Under the pieces are notes generated by a model. The model did no database searches. It saw only the letters and a program-made list of their open reading frames with translations, and was not told the DNA's origin. Positions 1-9,283 of a stretch of DNA of 64,000 nt are shown here, in pieces; position 1 is the stretch's first letter; each line of letters begins with the position of its first letter. Source of the DNA: Paenibacillus sp. EZ-K15 (GTDB lineage: Bacteria; Bacillota; Bacilli; Paenibacillales; Paenibacillaceae). The stretch lies in the NCBI RefSeq assembly GCF_002573715.1, contig NZ_PDHM01000004.1, positions 79,537 to 143,536 on the forward strand, in the 5' to 3' direction. The position numbers were made by a program, and so were the translations under genes.

Positions 1-1
1 C

Positions 2-1494
2 AACCGAAAGGCAAATGCATTGGCATGGGAACTGATTTCGTTAGGTGTTAAGCCCAATGATAGAGTGGCCATCATGACTTCACTGGAAGCGGAAACGATT
101 ATTGGAATTTTAGGCGTGCTAAAGAGTGGAGCTTCCTATGTACCGATTGATCCAGCGACTCCGAAGGAACGAATAGAGCATATCCTGAACGATGCAGCAC
201 CCAAAGTCATATTAACAAGAGAGAAGAAGCTGGAAACGGAAATCCCATTCATCTCTATGAATCTTGAAGACCTGGGCGAGAAGGAGAAAAATCCAGCGTG
301 TGCCGTTGAAAAAGACGACATAGCCTATGTGATTTACACATCAGGAACTACAGGAAAGCCCAAAGGCGTGGCGGTTACACGAGGCAATTTGGATCATTAC
401 TTGTCATATGCAGATAAAGAGTACCAGAAAGAAGCTTGTACTACGGTATTAATTACAAGCTTAAGTTTCGACCTCTCCGTAACTTCCTTGTTCTTACCGC
501 TTATTAGTGGTGGATCTCTTCTATTAAAGGGAGGAGACACGGAGGAAAGGTTAAGTGCAGCATTCAAAGATAACAGGGTAACCTTCCTTAAACTTACCCC
601 TTCACATTTAAAGATGCTGGAAACCTATGCAGACGGAGTAGATGTACCGAATTTAGAAACGTTGATTGTCGGTGGAGAAGAGTTACCCACAGATACGGCA
701 TGGAAAACGCAGAAGCTATTGGGTGAAAGCGTCAAGATTCATAACGAATATGGCCCTACAGAGACTACCGTAGGATGCTGTGACTATGTCTATTCCAGCG
801 AAAAAGATAAGGGTTTAAGTGTAGGAATCGGACATCCCATTGCCAATATGCAGCTCTATATACTGAATGAGATGGAGTTATGTGGGGTAGGCATTCCTGG
901 TGAGCTATGCATCGCCGGAGACGGAGTAGCCAAAGGATATCTAAACCAGCCTGAATTAACAGCGCAGAAGTTTATCGACAATCCATATGGAGAAGGGAAG
1001 TTATACCGCTCCGGAGATTTGGCGAGATGGCTGCCTGACGGAGAGATGGAATACCTGGGAAGAATAGATGAACAGGTTAAAATCCGAGGATACCGGATAG
1101 AGTTGTACGAGATCGAGAGCGTGCTAAGGAATCAGCCGGGTATATCTGATGTAGCCGTTGTTGCCTTGGAAGTAGGCGGTGACAAGCGTATATGTGCCTA
1201 CCTGATCCCGACAAATCAAGAGCAGCAACTGGATATGTCTGGAATTAAAAATGATTTGAGAGACAAACTGCCCGAGTATATGTTACCTGGCTTTATGATG
1301 CAGATCGATGCCTTGCCACTGACTCCAAATGGTAAGCTGGATGCAAAGGCACTGCCAGAACCAAATGCATTAGCGGGACAGGAATATGTGCCACCCAGAA
1401 CTAAAACAGAGAAAGTAATTACGGAAGTATTTGAAGAAATCTTAGGAGTATCTCCAATCGGAATAGAGGACAGTTTCTTTGAATTGGGTGGACA
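2..1494 (+). repeat. Direct repeat copy 1: adenylation/carrier segment of the NRPS
   Basis: This stretch recurs almost base for base at 3079-4571 (offset 3077). It covers the visible adenylation domain and the start of the carrier domain, and diverges after the GG(H/D)S phosphopantetheine motif. The near-identity points to recent module duplication or gene conversion. Confidence 0.9.
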
Positions 1495-4400
1495 TTCGTT
1501 AAAAGCGACGACAGCAATTAATGCCATAGAGAAAAAAACAGGGATTCGTTTGCCAGTAAAAGTGCTATTTGGTTCACCAACTCCTGCCGTGTTAGCGAAA
1601 AAGATAGAGGCCGCGGGAGAAGGCGCATATAGTCCAATACCCAAAGCAGAAGAGAGAGAAACTTATCCAGCATCCTCTACACAAAAACGATTGTTTATTC
1701 TCGATCAGATGGAAGGCAGTAGTACAGCGTATAACATGCCTTCAGCATTAGAAGTAACAGGTAACCTTGATTTAGAAAAAATACAACAAGCAATAGATCG
1801 CCTGATCGAGCGTCATGAGTCGCTGCGAACAAGTTTTGTAATGACAGAAGGAGAAACATTCCAAGTCATTGCAGACGAGGGATTCTACCCAGTGGAATAT
1901 GAAGAGACCGACAGCTACAGCGAAGCAGATATGGAGCAATTTGTACGCCCGTTTGACATCGGAAAAGCACCACTTATGCGTTTTAAAGTAGTCAAAGAAA
2001 GAAATCGGAACAAATATATTTTACTATTTGATATGCACCATATTATTTCCGATCATAAGACGCTAAATATATTAATCGAAGATTTCTCACGATTGTATAA
2101 CGGTGAAGAATTAAAACCACTTGAAATCCAATACAAAGATTATAGTGAATGGATGCGTGGTAGAAACCTGGAGAGTCAGAGAGACTATTGGAAAGAAGTA
2201 TTTAAAGAAGAGGCACCCGTTTTGGATTTGGTGACGGACTATCCACGTCCGAAAACCCAAAGTTACAAAGGAGCACAAGTGTCTGTTCAACTTAGTAAAG
2301 AACAAAAAGTTGGAATTGAAAATATAAATAAACAAAATGGAACGACAGATTACATGACCTTACTGGCTGTATTTATGATAGAACTGCATAAATACAGCAG
2401 GCAACAAGATATAGTGGTAGGAACACCCATCTCAGGCAGGGTGCATCAGGATACCGAGACGATAGCAGGCATGTTTATAAATACGCTAGTAATGAGAGGA
2501 TATCCAAGGGATGAAAAAACGTTCTTAGAATTTTTAAGCGAGATAAAAGAGCTGGCATTAAATGCGTATGAGAATCAAGAATACCCATTTGAAGAATTGG
2601 TAGAGGAAGTAGAAGTACGCCGTGATCTGTCACGCAATCCGCTGTTTGACGTTATGTTTACCATGCAGAATAACGAAGAAATCCATCTTGCGATGGGCGA
2701 AGCCCAAGTAGACATGTTGGGAATTCATTTCATTGATGCAAAATTTGATTTGGATTTACAAGCTACAGCGTATGAAGACGGGTACGCTTTAGATCTGGTA
2801 TATTGTAGTGATTTATTTACCCAGACTTCAGCACAGGTCATACTGGAACATTTTAAGGTATTGCTAGATAGGGTTATTGCTAACCCTGAAATGAAATTGT
2901 CTGAACTACACATGGTCAGTGAGGTAGAACAACAAAGAATAATAACTGTTTTCAATGATACCCATACGGAGTATGCACAGAATCATACGGTAGTAGAACG
3001 ATTCGAGAAACATACGGAACAGACACCCGAGAAGACGGTAATCGAATACGAAACGGGAGTACTTAGTTATGGAGAAGTAAACCGAAAGGCAAATGCATTG
3101 GCATGGGAACTGATTTCGTTAGGTGTCCAGCCAAATGATAGAGTTGCCATCATGACTTCACTGGAAGTGGAAACGATTATTGGAATTTTAGGCGTGCTAA
3201 AGAGTGGAGCCTCCTATGTACCGATTGATCCAGCGTTTCCGAAGGAACGAATAGAGCATATCCTTAACGATGCAGCACCCAAAGTCATATTAACAAGAGA
3301 GAAGAAGCTGGAAACAGAAATCCCATTCATCTCTATGAATCTTGAAGACCTGGGTGAGAAGGAGAAAAATCCAGAGTGTGCAGTTGAAAAAGACGACATT
3401 GCCTATGTGATTTACACCTCAGGAACTACAGGAAAGCCCAAAGGCGTGGCAGTCACACGAGGTAATTTGGATCATTACTTGTCATATGCAGATAAAGAGT
3501 ATCAGAAAGAAGCTTGTACTACGGTATTAATTACAAGCTTAAGTTTCGACCTCTCCGTAACTTCCTTGTATTTACCGCTTATTAGTGGTGGATGTCTTCT
3601 ACTAAAGAGAGGAGACACGGAGGAAAGGTTAAGTGCAGCATTAAAAGATAACAGGGTAACCTTCCTTAAACTTACTCCTTCTCATTTAAAGATGCTGGAA
3701 ACCTATGCAGACGGAGTAGATGTACCGAATTTAGAAACGCTGATTGTCGGTGGAGAAGAGTTAACAACAGATACGGCATGGAGAACACAGAAGCTACTAG
3801 GAGAAAGCGTAAAGATTCATAACGAATATGGCCCTACAGAGACTACAGTCGGATGCTGTGACTATGTCTATTCCAGCGAAAAAGATAAGGGCATAAGTGT
3901 AGGAATCGGACATCCCATTGCCAATATGCAGCTCTATATACTGAATGAGATGGAGTTATGTGGGGTAGGCATTCCTGGTGAGCTATGCATCGCCGGAGAC
4001 GGGGTTGCTAAAGGATATCTAAACCAGCCTGAATTAACAGCGCAGAAGTTTATCGACAATCCCTATGGAGAGGGTAAATTATACCGCTCTGGAGATTTGG
4101 CGAGATGGCTGCCTAACGGAGAGATGGAATACCTGGGAAGAATAGATGAACAGGTTAAAATCCGAGGATATCGGATCGAGTTGTACGAGATCGAGAGCGT
4201 GCTAAGGAATCAGCCGGGGATATCTGATGTAGCCGTTGTTGCATTGGAAGTAGGCGGCGACAAGCGTATATGTGCCTACCTGATCCCGACAAATCAAGAA
4301 CAGCAACTGGATATGTCTGAAATTAAAAATGCTTTGAGAGATAAACTGCCCGAGTATATGTTACCTGGCTTTATGATGCAGATCGATGCATTGCCACTGA

Positions 4401-7270
4401 CTCCAAATGGTAAGCTGGATGCAAAGGCCCTGCCAGAACCCAATGCATTAGCGGGACAGGAATATAGGTCACCAAGAACTAAAACAGAGAAAGTAATTAC
4501 GGAAGTATTTGAAGAAATCTTAGGAATATCTCCAGTCGGAATAGAAGACAGCTTCTTTGAACTTGGTGGAGACTCTATTAAAGCGATTAAGGCAGTTTCG
4601 AAGTTACGGGAAAAAGGTTATAAGCTTTCTTTCGCAGCATTAATGTATCAGCAGACACCAAGAAAGATTGGGGAAAATATTCAAAAGGGAGAAGTAAGTC
4701 AAGTATACGAACAGGGAGAAATCAATGGAGAAAGTCCATTAACCCCTATACAACTAGAATTCTTCAATAAGTATCACGTCGTACCAAATCATTTTAATCA
4801 GGCCTTAATGTTAAGAAGTGATGAGCCGTTTGACATACCTAGTTTAAAGACAGCAATTACTGAAATCATTAAACATCATGACGCTTTAAGAAATGTATAT
4901 GACGAACAACGTCAAATCACGCTGTCTACAGAGGAAAGCAAGCTATATGATTGGTATGAAAAAGATTATACAAAAGTGCAAGATGTATCGAAAGAGATAG
5001 AGTATGCCAGCGATAAATTACAGGCAAGCATAGACCTGGCCAAAGGACCCTTGGTAAAAATAGGGCTGTTCCATTCAGGCAATGGAGATCATTTACTAAT
5101 TTGTGTACATCATCTGGTCATAGACGGTGTATCATGGAGAATTCTGCTGGAGGATTTATTTAGTGGATATCGACAAATACAAGAGACAGGTAAAATCACG
5201 CTGCCAATGAAAACAGCTTCGTACAAGGAATGGGCGAATGCTTTAACACAATATGCTAAGAGTGAAGTGCTTTCAAATGAAATAGCATACTGGAAAAATA
5301 TATCAGATAAATCAAATAGTACTGAGACATTCAAGAGTACACAAACAGCAAGTGGTCAATATAAAAATAAAGTAGTGAAAGTGGACTCTGAAACGACGAA
5401 AAAGTTGTTACTTGAAGCTGGAAAGACATATAAAACAGAAATAAACGACTTGTTACTGGCATCGCTGACCATTGCGGTAAAAGAATGGAGAAACTCTAAG
5501 TACCTAACCATAGAAATGGAAGGTCACGGTAGAGAGACAATAGATAAAGAGATCGTCATCGATCGTACAGTTGGCTGGTTTACAAGTGTATATCCTATTA
5601 TTTTGGAGACAAAAGATACTGTTGAAGAAAGCATTTTTGAGACAAAAAAAACATTGAGACAGGTCCCTAATCATGGAATTGGATATGGAGTTTTGAGATA
5701 TCTTGGTGAGCATAGTGGACTTGAGATGAGCGCAGCAATAACATTCAATTATCTTGGAGAATTGGATAACGAGATAGACAGAATTGAAGGAATATCCATG
5801 TCGGAAATGCCATTAGGAAGAAGTATGTCAGAAAAAAATTCATCAGGAATGGGATTGTCTCTCAATGGGGCTGTTTTAAATGGGCAACTTGAATTTGACA
5901 TAATATATGATACTGGATTGTATACTGACGAAGATGCTCAAACATTTGTGTTGGCATATGAAAGAGCAATTAAGGGTGTTGTCGAAACGTGTTTAACCAG
6001 AAAAGGAACAGTAAAGATGCCATTAGATGTAACATTTATTGGTGATAACCGTGATGGCGATCTAAAGTGCATGATACAAAAACAGCTGAATTATTATGGA
6101 GATAACTATATTAAAACACGTTCTACTTTAGAATGTCCTGTATTGACAGGCCATGAAGATTTCTTGCGACCAGATACAGAAATTATTACTGAAATCATAA
6201 GAATAGAAGGAACGGCAGAGAATGCTTCTTTGTCAGTCAGAGAAATCATTTCCAGGCATGGGGCATTAAGAACAAAATTAAATCAAAAAATGACCTATTT
6301 AGAAGAATACGATTATTCAGATGAATGGGAAATTCCAGTAGTGAAAGGAACCTTAGCATTATCTGCGGAACGATTTAAGGGAATTGTGAGTGAAATGAAT
6401 TTTCTAACTGACGATAAGCTGTTATCTAGATTTTTAATCGTAGAAATAGATGCAGATAATTGCTTAGTACTTAGTGCAATTCATCATTTAATATGGGATG
6501 GAGTCTCACAAGATTTGTTTAAGGTTATGCTTCATGAAACTTTGAACAACAGACTTAACACTCCCTATAACTATTCTTTCATAGAATATTGCAAAATGAT
6601 TAAAAAGAAAGTTGATGAACTGGAAATTTCTAATAATCAAGAGTCTAACATGGAAGAGTATATTGAAGTTGCTAAAAAATCAGCTAACTTAGTCTCTCGA
6701 CGAGACACTAAGAGGTCTACAGAAATTCATGTAAAACTAAATGAGTTACAATATCAGAAATTTAGTGAACAACCCATTAATACTGCAGCAGAATTTATAT
6801 CAAGGCTTATGTATAGTGACTTATCTGAAGAATTAAATAACATACCTGTTTCTGTTTTGACACATAACAGAGATGAATTCAATAAGGGAATGTTGGGGCT
6901 AACTTTAAATTTAGATTATTCAATTTATGATAGGAAAAGTAAAATGCAAAAACAGCTTTTATCAGCATCAGAAAAATCGAGTATTAATCAATCTGCAATT
7001 ACAGAAAAGTTGTTTCTTATAGCACAAAAGTACGGTTTTAATGAAATGTCCAATCGCATTCCAATCATTAATTATCAGGGAGTCCTTGATAAGTTTGCAA
7101 GTAGAGATGACATATCATTAGAGAAGATGTTTTTACAAACACAGATTATAGAGTCTGAAGATTTTGGAGTGAGCATGCACTTCTACATTCAAAATAGTAC
7201 TCTAATTGCTCGCATTACAGGCATTACAATTGAAGAAGAGCTCCTTAATGATGTCATGAAGAATATTTAA
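2..7270 (+). CDS. Non-ribosomal peptide synthetase, C-terminal two modules (5' partial): A-PCP-C-A-PCP-E-C*
   Basis: The frame is open at the left edge, so the N-terminus lies outside the window. Domains in order: adenylation (YTSGTTGKPKG near 335, NEYGPTET near 745, YRSGDLARW near 1005); carrier with GGHSLKA near 1487; condensation about 1650-2960 with HHIISDH near 2035, where the usual final Gly of HHxxxDG is His; a second adenylation domain 2960-4440; carrier with GGDSIKA near 4565; an epimerisation domain 4720-6000 with HHLVIDGVSW near 5108 and FNYLGELD; and a divergent condensation-like domain 6020-7267 with HHLIWDG near 6480. Reading the ten specificity positions by eye against PheA gives D-L-T-K-I-G-E-V-G-K for both adenylation domains. 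This is one change from the known Asn code DLTKLGEVGK, so L-Asn then D-Asn is inferred. The protein ends after the last condensation-like domain with no thioesterase. Confidence 0.95.
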   Translation, partial: NRKANALAWELISLGVKPNDRVAIMTSLEAETIIGILGVLKSGASYVPIDPATPKERIEHILNDAAPKVILTREKKLETEIPFISMNLEDLGEKEKNPACAVEKDDIAYVIYTSGTTGKPKGVAVTRGNLDHYLSYADKEYQKEACTTVLITSLSFDLSVTSLFLPLISGGSLLLKGGDTEERLSAAFKDNRVTFLKLTPSHLKMLETYADGVDVPNLETLIVGGEELPTDTAWKTQKLLGESVKIHNEYGPTETTVGCCDYVYSSEKDKGLSVGIGHPIANMQLYILNEMELCGVGIPGELCIAGDGVAKGYLNQPELTAQKFIDNPYGEGKLYRSGDLARWLPDGEMEYLGRIDEQVKIRGYRIELYEIESVLRNQPGISDVAVVALEVGGDKRICAYLIPTNQEQQLDMSGIKNDLRDKLPEYMLPGFMMQIDALPLTPNGKLDAKALPEPNALAGQEYVPPRTKTEKVITEVFEEILGVSPIGIEDSFFELGGHSLKATTAINAIEKKTGIRLPVKVLFGSPTPAVLAKKIEAAGEGAYSPIPKAEERETYPASSTQKRLFILDQMEGSSTAYNMPSALEVTGNLDLEKIQQAIDRLIERHESLRTSFVMTEGETFQVIADEGFYPVEYEETDSYSEADMEQFVRPFDIGKAPLMRFKVVKERNRNKYILLFDMHHIISDHKTLNILIEDFSRLYNGEELKPLEIQYKDYSEWMRGRNLESQRDYWKEVFKEEAPVLDLVTDYPRPKTQSYKGAQVSVQLSKEQKVGIENINKQNGTTDYMTLLAVFMIELHKYSRQQDIVVGTPISGRVHQDTETIAGMFINTLVMRGYPRDEKTFLEFLSEIKELALNAYENQEYPFEELVEEVEVRRDLSRNPLFDVMFTMQNNEEIHLAMGEAQVDMLGIHFIDAKFDLDLQATAYEDGYALDLVYCSDLFTQTSAQVILEHFKVLLDRVIANPEMKLSELHMVSEVEQQRIITVFNDTHTEYAQNHTVVERFEKHTEQTPEKTVIEYETGVLSYGEVNRKANALAWELISLGVQPNDRVAIMTSLEVETIIGILGVLKSGASYVPIDPAFPKERIEHILNDAAPKVILTREKKLETEIPFISMNLEDLGEKEKNPECAVEKDDIAYVIYTSGTTGKPKGVAVTRGNLDHYLSYADKEYQKEACTTVLITSLSFDLSVTSLYLPLISGGCLLLKRGDTEERLSAALKDNRVTFLKLTPSHLKMLETYADGVDVPNLETLIVGGEELTTDTAWRTQKLLGESVKIHNEYGPTETTVGCCDYVYSSEKDKGISVGIGHPIANMQLYILNEMELCGVGIPGELCIAGDGVAKGYLNQPELTAQKFIDNPYGEGKLYRSGDLARWLPNGEMEYLGRIDEQVKIRGYRIELYEIESVLRNQPGISDVAVVALEVGGDKRICAYLIPTNQEQQLDMSEIKNALRDKLPEYMLPGFMMQIDALPLTPNGKLDAKALPEPNALAGQEYRSPRTKTEKVITEVFEEILGISPVGIEDSFFELGGDSIKAIKAVSKLREKGYKLSFAALMYQQTPRKIGENIQKGEVSQVYEQGEINGESPLTPIQLEFFNKYHVVPNHFNQALMLRSDEPFDIPSLKTAITEIIKHHDALRNVYDEQRQITLSTEESKLYDWYEKDYTKVQDVSKEIEYASDKLQASIDLAKGPLVKIGLFHSGNGDHLLICVHHLVIDGVSWRILLEDLFSGYRQIQETGKITLPMKTASYKEWANALTQYAKSEVLSNEIAYWKNISDKSNSTETFKSTQTASGQYKNKVVKVDSETTKKLLLEAGKTYKTEINDLLLASLTIAVKEWRNSKYLTIEMEGHGRETIDKEIVIDRTVGWFTSVYPIILETKDTVEESIFETKKTLRQVPNHGIGYGVLRYLGEHSGLEMSAAITFNYLGELDNEIDRIEGISMSEMPLGRSMSEKNSSGMGLSLNGAVLNGQLEFDIIYDTGLYTDEDAQTFVLAYERAIKGVVETCLTRKGTVKMPLDVTFIGDNRDGDLKCMIQKQLNYYGDNYIKTRSTLECPVLTGHEDFLRPDTEIITEIIRIEGTAENASLSVREIISRHGALRTKLNQKMTYLEEYDYSDEWEIPVVKGTLALSAERFKGIVSEMNFLTDDKLLSRFLIVEIDADNCLVLSAIHHLIWDGVSQDLFKVMLHETLNNRLNTPYNYSFIEYCKMIKKKVDELEISNNQESNMEEYIEVAKKSANLVSRRDTKRSTEIHVKLNELQYQKFSEQPINTAAEFISRLMYSDLSEELNNIPVSVLTHNRDEFNKGMLGLTLNLDYSIYDRKSKMQKQLLSASEKSSINQSAITEKLFLIAQKYGFNEMSNRIPIINYQGVLDKFASRDDISLEKMFLQTQIIESEDFGVSMHFYIQNSTLIARITGITIEEELLNDVMKNI
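3079..4571 (+). repeat. Direct repeat copy 2: adenylation/carrier segment of the NRPS
   Basis: Second copy of the 1.5-kb repeat at 2-1494. Differences are scattered single bases. The predicted substrate residues are unchanged, so both modules should load the same amino acid. Long identical repeats like this are also where short-read assemblies collapse or misjoin. Confidence 0.9.
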
Positions 7271-7290
7271 TGTTGTATCTTACCCATAAA

Positions 7291-7400
7291 CCACCTGCTA
7301 TGCAGGTGGAGGGGGCGTAAAAGGACATGTGATGCTGGATCATGTGCATATGCTTATGGCGGTCCCACCCAAAATATCTGAAATATGCACATGATCTAGC
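7291..7400 (+). mobile_element. IS200/IS605-family TnpA remnant with hairpins
   Basis: In one frame (7323-7382) the sequence reads GHVMLDHVHMLMAVPPK, the HUH-containing core of Y1 transposases of the IS200/IS605 family (typical DHVHMLVxVPPK). No start, stop or Tyr helix remains. It is preceded by the hairpin CCACCTGC-TAT-GCAGGTGG (7291-7309), like the short end hairpins of these elements. An 18-bp inverted repeat (7334-7351 and 7383-7400, one G.U wobble, 31-nt loop) spans the fragment. The gap separates the NRPS gene from the exporter gene, so the hairpin may now act as a transcript processing or attenuation structure. Confidence 0.7.
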
Positions 7401-7468
7401 AATAAACAATTGGAGTGTAAATTAGACATGCTCTAAATGAAATTGGAAACAAGAAGAGGGCTTATAGT

Positions 7469-9211
7469 ATGAATGGAAAAATTTCAAAAAGTATATACCA
7501 AAAGAATATAGGCTTATTTATTTTGTCCTGCTTACTTGGTATTGTGACATCTATTCTGTTTATTGCACTGGCGATTATACTACAAAAGTTTATTGATTAT
7601 TCTATTAATAAAGATATAGACAATATCATTAAGGTGACTACTGTTTCAGTTATTTTATTGCCTTTAGGTGCAGTGGGAATGTATGTGGGGTATGCTGTTA
7701 AAAATTTATATACAAAAAGGGCAACGTTAAACCTGAAAAATACCCTTGTTGAAAATATTTTACGGTTAGATATGAGAAGTTTCAACAAGGAGAGTAATGG
7801 AACTTACATATCACGATTGTCAAATGATATAACTATAATTCAAAACGATTATATAAAAGGGACCGTGGAAATATTTGTTCAGCTAGCTATGCTTGTAGGT
7901 GGAGTGCTTGCGATGTTTATCATTAATTCATTCCTTGCATTGAGTATATTACTCACTTGTATCATTCCACTTGCAGTTTCGAGTATATTTAATAATCGTA
8001 TGCAAAAAGCACAAGGTGAAGTGGCTGAGCAAAATAAAAGTTATGTATCTTTCATTAAAGATATATTGTCTGGAAATCAGGTTGTTAAGAGCTTTAACAT
8101 CGAAAAAGAGATTTTTGAAGGGGCAAAGGCAAAGGCGAACAAGCAGGAAAAAGCAAAAATGGTATACGAAAATCTGCTGTCACTCATTATGTCACTTACT
8201 GATATTTCAACATTTCTTGTTGCTGTAGTCATATTTATTGTGGGAACTCAGCAGCTAATGAAAGGGGAAATTACAGTAGGAGAGATTATGGCTTTTATTC
8301 AATTATTAAATTGCGTAACAGTTCCCATTAATCGACTCATAACTGGTTTTACCAAAAGGCAGGCCAGTCGGGCTTTATTAATGAATTTCAATAAAATAGG
8401 AGAGGCAAAAACGGATCAAACTCAAAGAGTTGATATTCCTAAATTTAGTAATAAAATTTCTTTAAATGGGCTTTCATTAAGCGTAGATGGGAAAAAAATT
8501 TTAGATGATATTAATTTTGAATTTGAATATGGAAAGTCTTATGCAATTGTAGGAACAAGTGGGAGTGGAAAGACAACCTTATTAAAGATGTTGACTGGGT
8601 TTTATGATGGGTATGAAGGAGATATCAGGTATGACGGGGTTGATCTTGAGAAAATAAGTGATCAGTCCATTTTCCAAAATGTTAGTTTTATTCATCAGGA
8701 CTGTTTTATCTTTGATGATACGATTGAACAAAATATTAAATTGTTTCGTGAATGTGACACAGATGAGTTTGAGCAAGTAATAAAGAGGAGTATGCTACAG
8801 AAATTGATTAATGACAGAGGCGGCTTTGATGTATTATGTGGAGAAAATGGAATCCATTTTTCAGGTGGGGAAAAACAGAGAATTTCTATAGCAAGAGCAC
8901 TCCTGAGAAAATCACCTATATTACTTATGGACGAGGCGACTTCAGCGTTGGACAATCAAACAGCTAGTGACCTTGAGTGTATGTTAAGTGAAATGCAGGG
9001 CATTACGAGAATTTCCATTACACATAGGCTGGATGAATCAATTCTTAGTGGATATGATGAAATTGTTTTATTGAATAATGGAAAAATTGAAGAACACGGA
9101 ACGTATCATGAATTAATGGAAGCCAAACAAAGATTTTATGCATTGAGTATGTTGAGTAGACATAATAATGATCTTTTAATAGAGAAAGGTATAACGAGTC
9201 TTGTATTTTAA
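7469..9211 (+). CDS. ABC transporter, fused permease/ATP-binding protein (peptide exporter)
   Basis: A half-transporter of 580 residues in the MsbA/LmrA exporter architecture. Residues 1-300 form a six-helix type I ABC transmembrane domain. The nucleotide-binding domain follows, with Walker A GTSGSGKTT near residue 361, signature SGGEKQR near 464, Walker B ILLMDEATSAL near 484 and the H-loop ITHRL near 516. Homodimeric exporters of this type commonly pump the product out of NRPS-producing cells. It lies 199 bp after the NRPS gene and before a type II thioesterase, so export of, or self-protection from, the peptide is the likely role. This is inference from family and position. The ATG has a purine-rich upstream stretch (AGAAGAGGG). 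Confidence 0.92.
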   Translation: MNGKISKSIYQKNIGLFILSCLLGIVTSILFIALAIILQKFIDYSINKDIDNIIKVTTVSVILLPLGAVGMYVGYAVKNLYTKRATLNLKNTLVENILRLDMRSFNKESNGTYISRLSNDITIIQNDYIKGTVEIFVQLAMLVGGVLAMFIINSFLALSILLTCIIPLAVSSIFNNRMQKAQGEVAEQNKSYVSFIKDILSGNQVVKSFNIEKEIFEGAKAKANKQEKAKMVYENLLSLIMSLTDISTFLVAVVIFIVGTQQLMKGEITVGEIMAFIQLLNCVTVPINRLITGFTKRQASRALLMNFNKIGEAKTDQTQRVDIPKFSNKISLNGLSLSVDGKKILDDINFEFEYGKSYAIVGTSGSGKTTLLKMLTGFYDGYEGDIRYDGVDLEKISDQSIFQNVSFIHQDCFIFDDTIEQNIKLFRECDTDEFEQVIKRSMLQKLINDRGGFDVLCGENGIHFSGGEKQRISIARALLRKSPILLMDEATSALDNQTASDLECMLSEMQGITRISITHRLDESILSGYDEIVLLNNGKIEEHGTYHELMEAKQRFYALSMLSRHNNDLLIEKGITSLVF

Positions 9212-9283
9212 ATCTCAATGTATGTATGAAATAAGTTTTTGGACTGTTTTATGCTTGTATAAGATGAAAGGGGTGTCGTACGG

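Noticed and set aside
1216..1644. Long antisense frame inside the NRPS adenylation/carrier region
   Set aside because: Repeated adenylation sequence makes long antisense frames by codon bias; it has no motif and no ribosome site.
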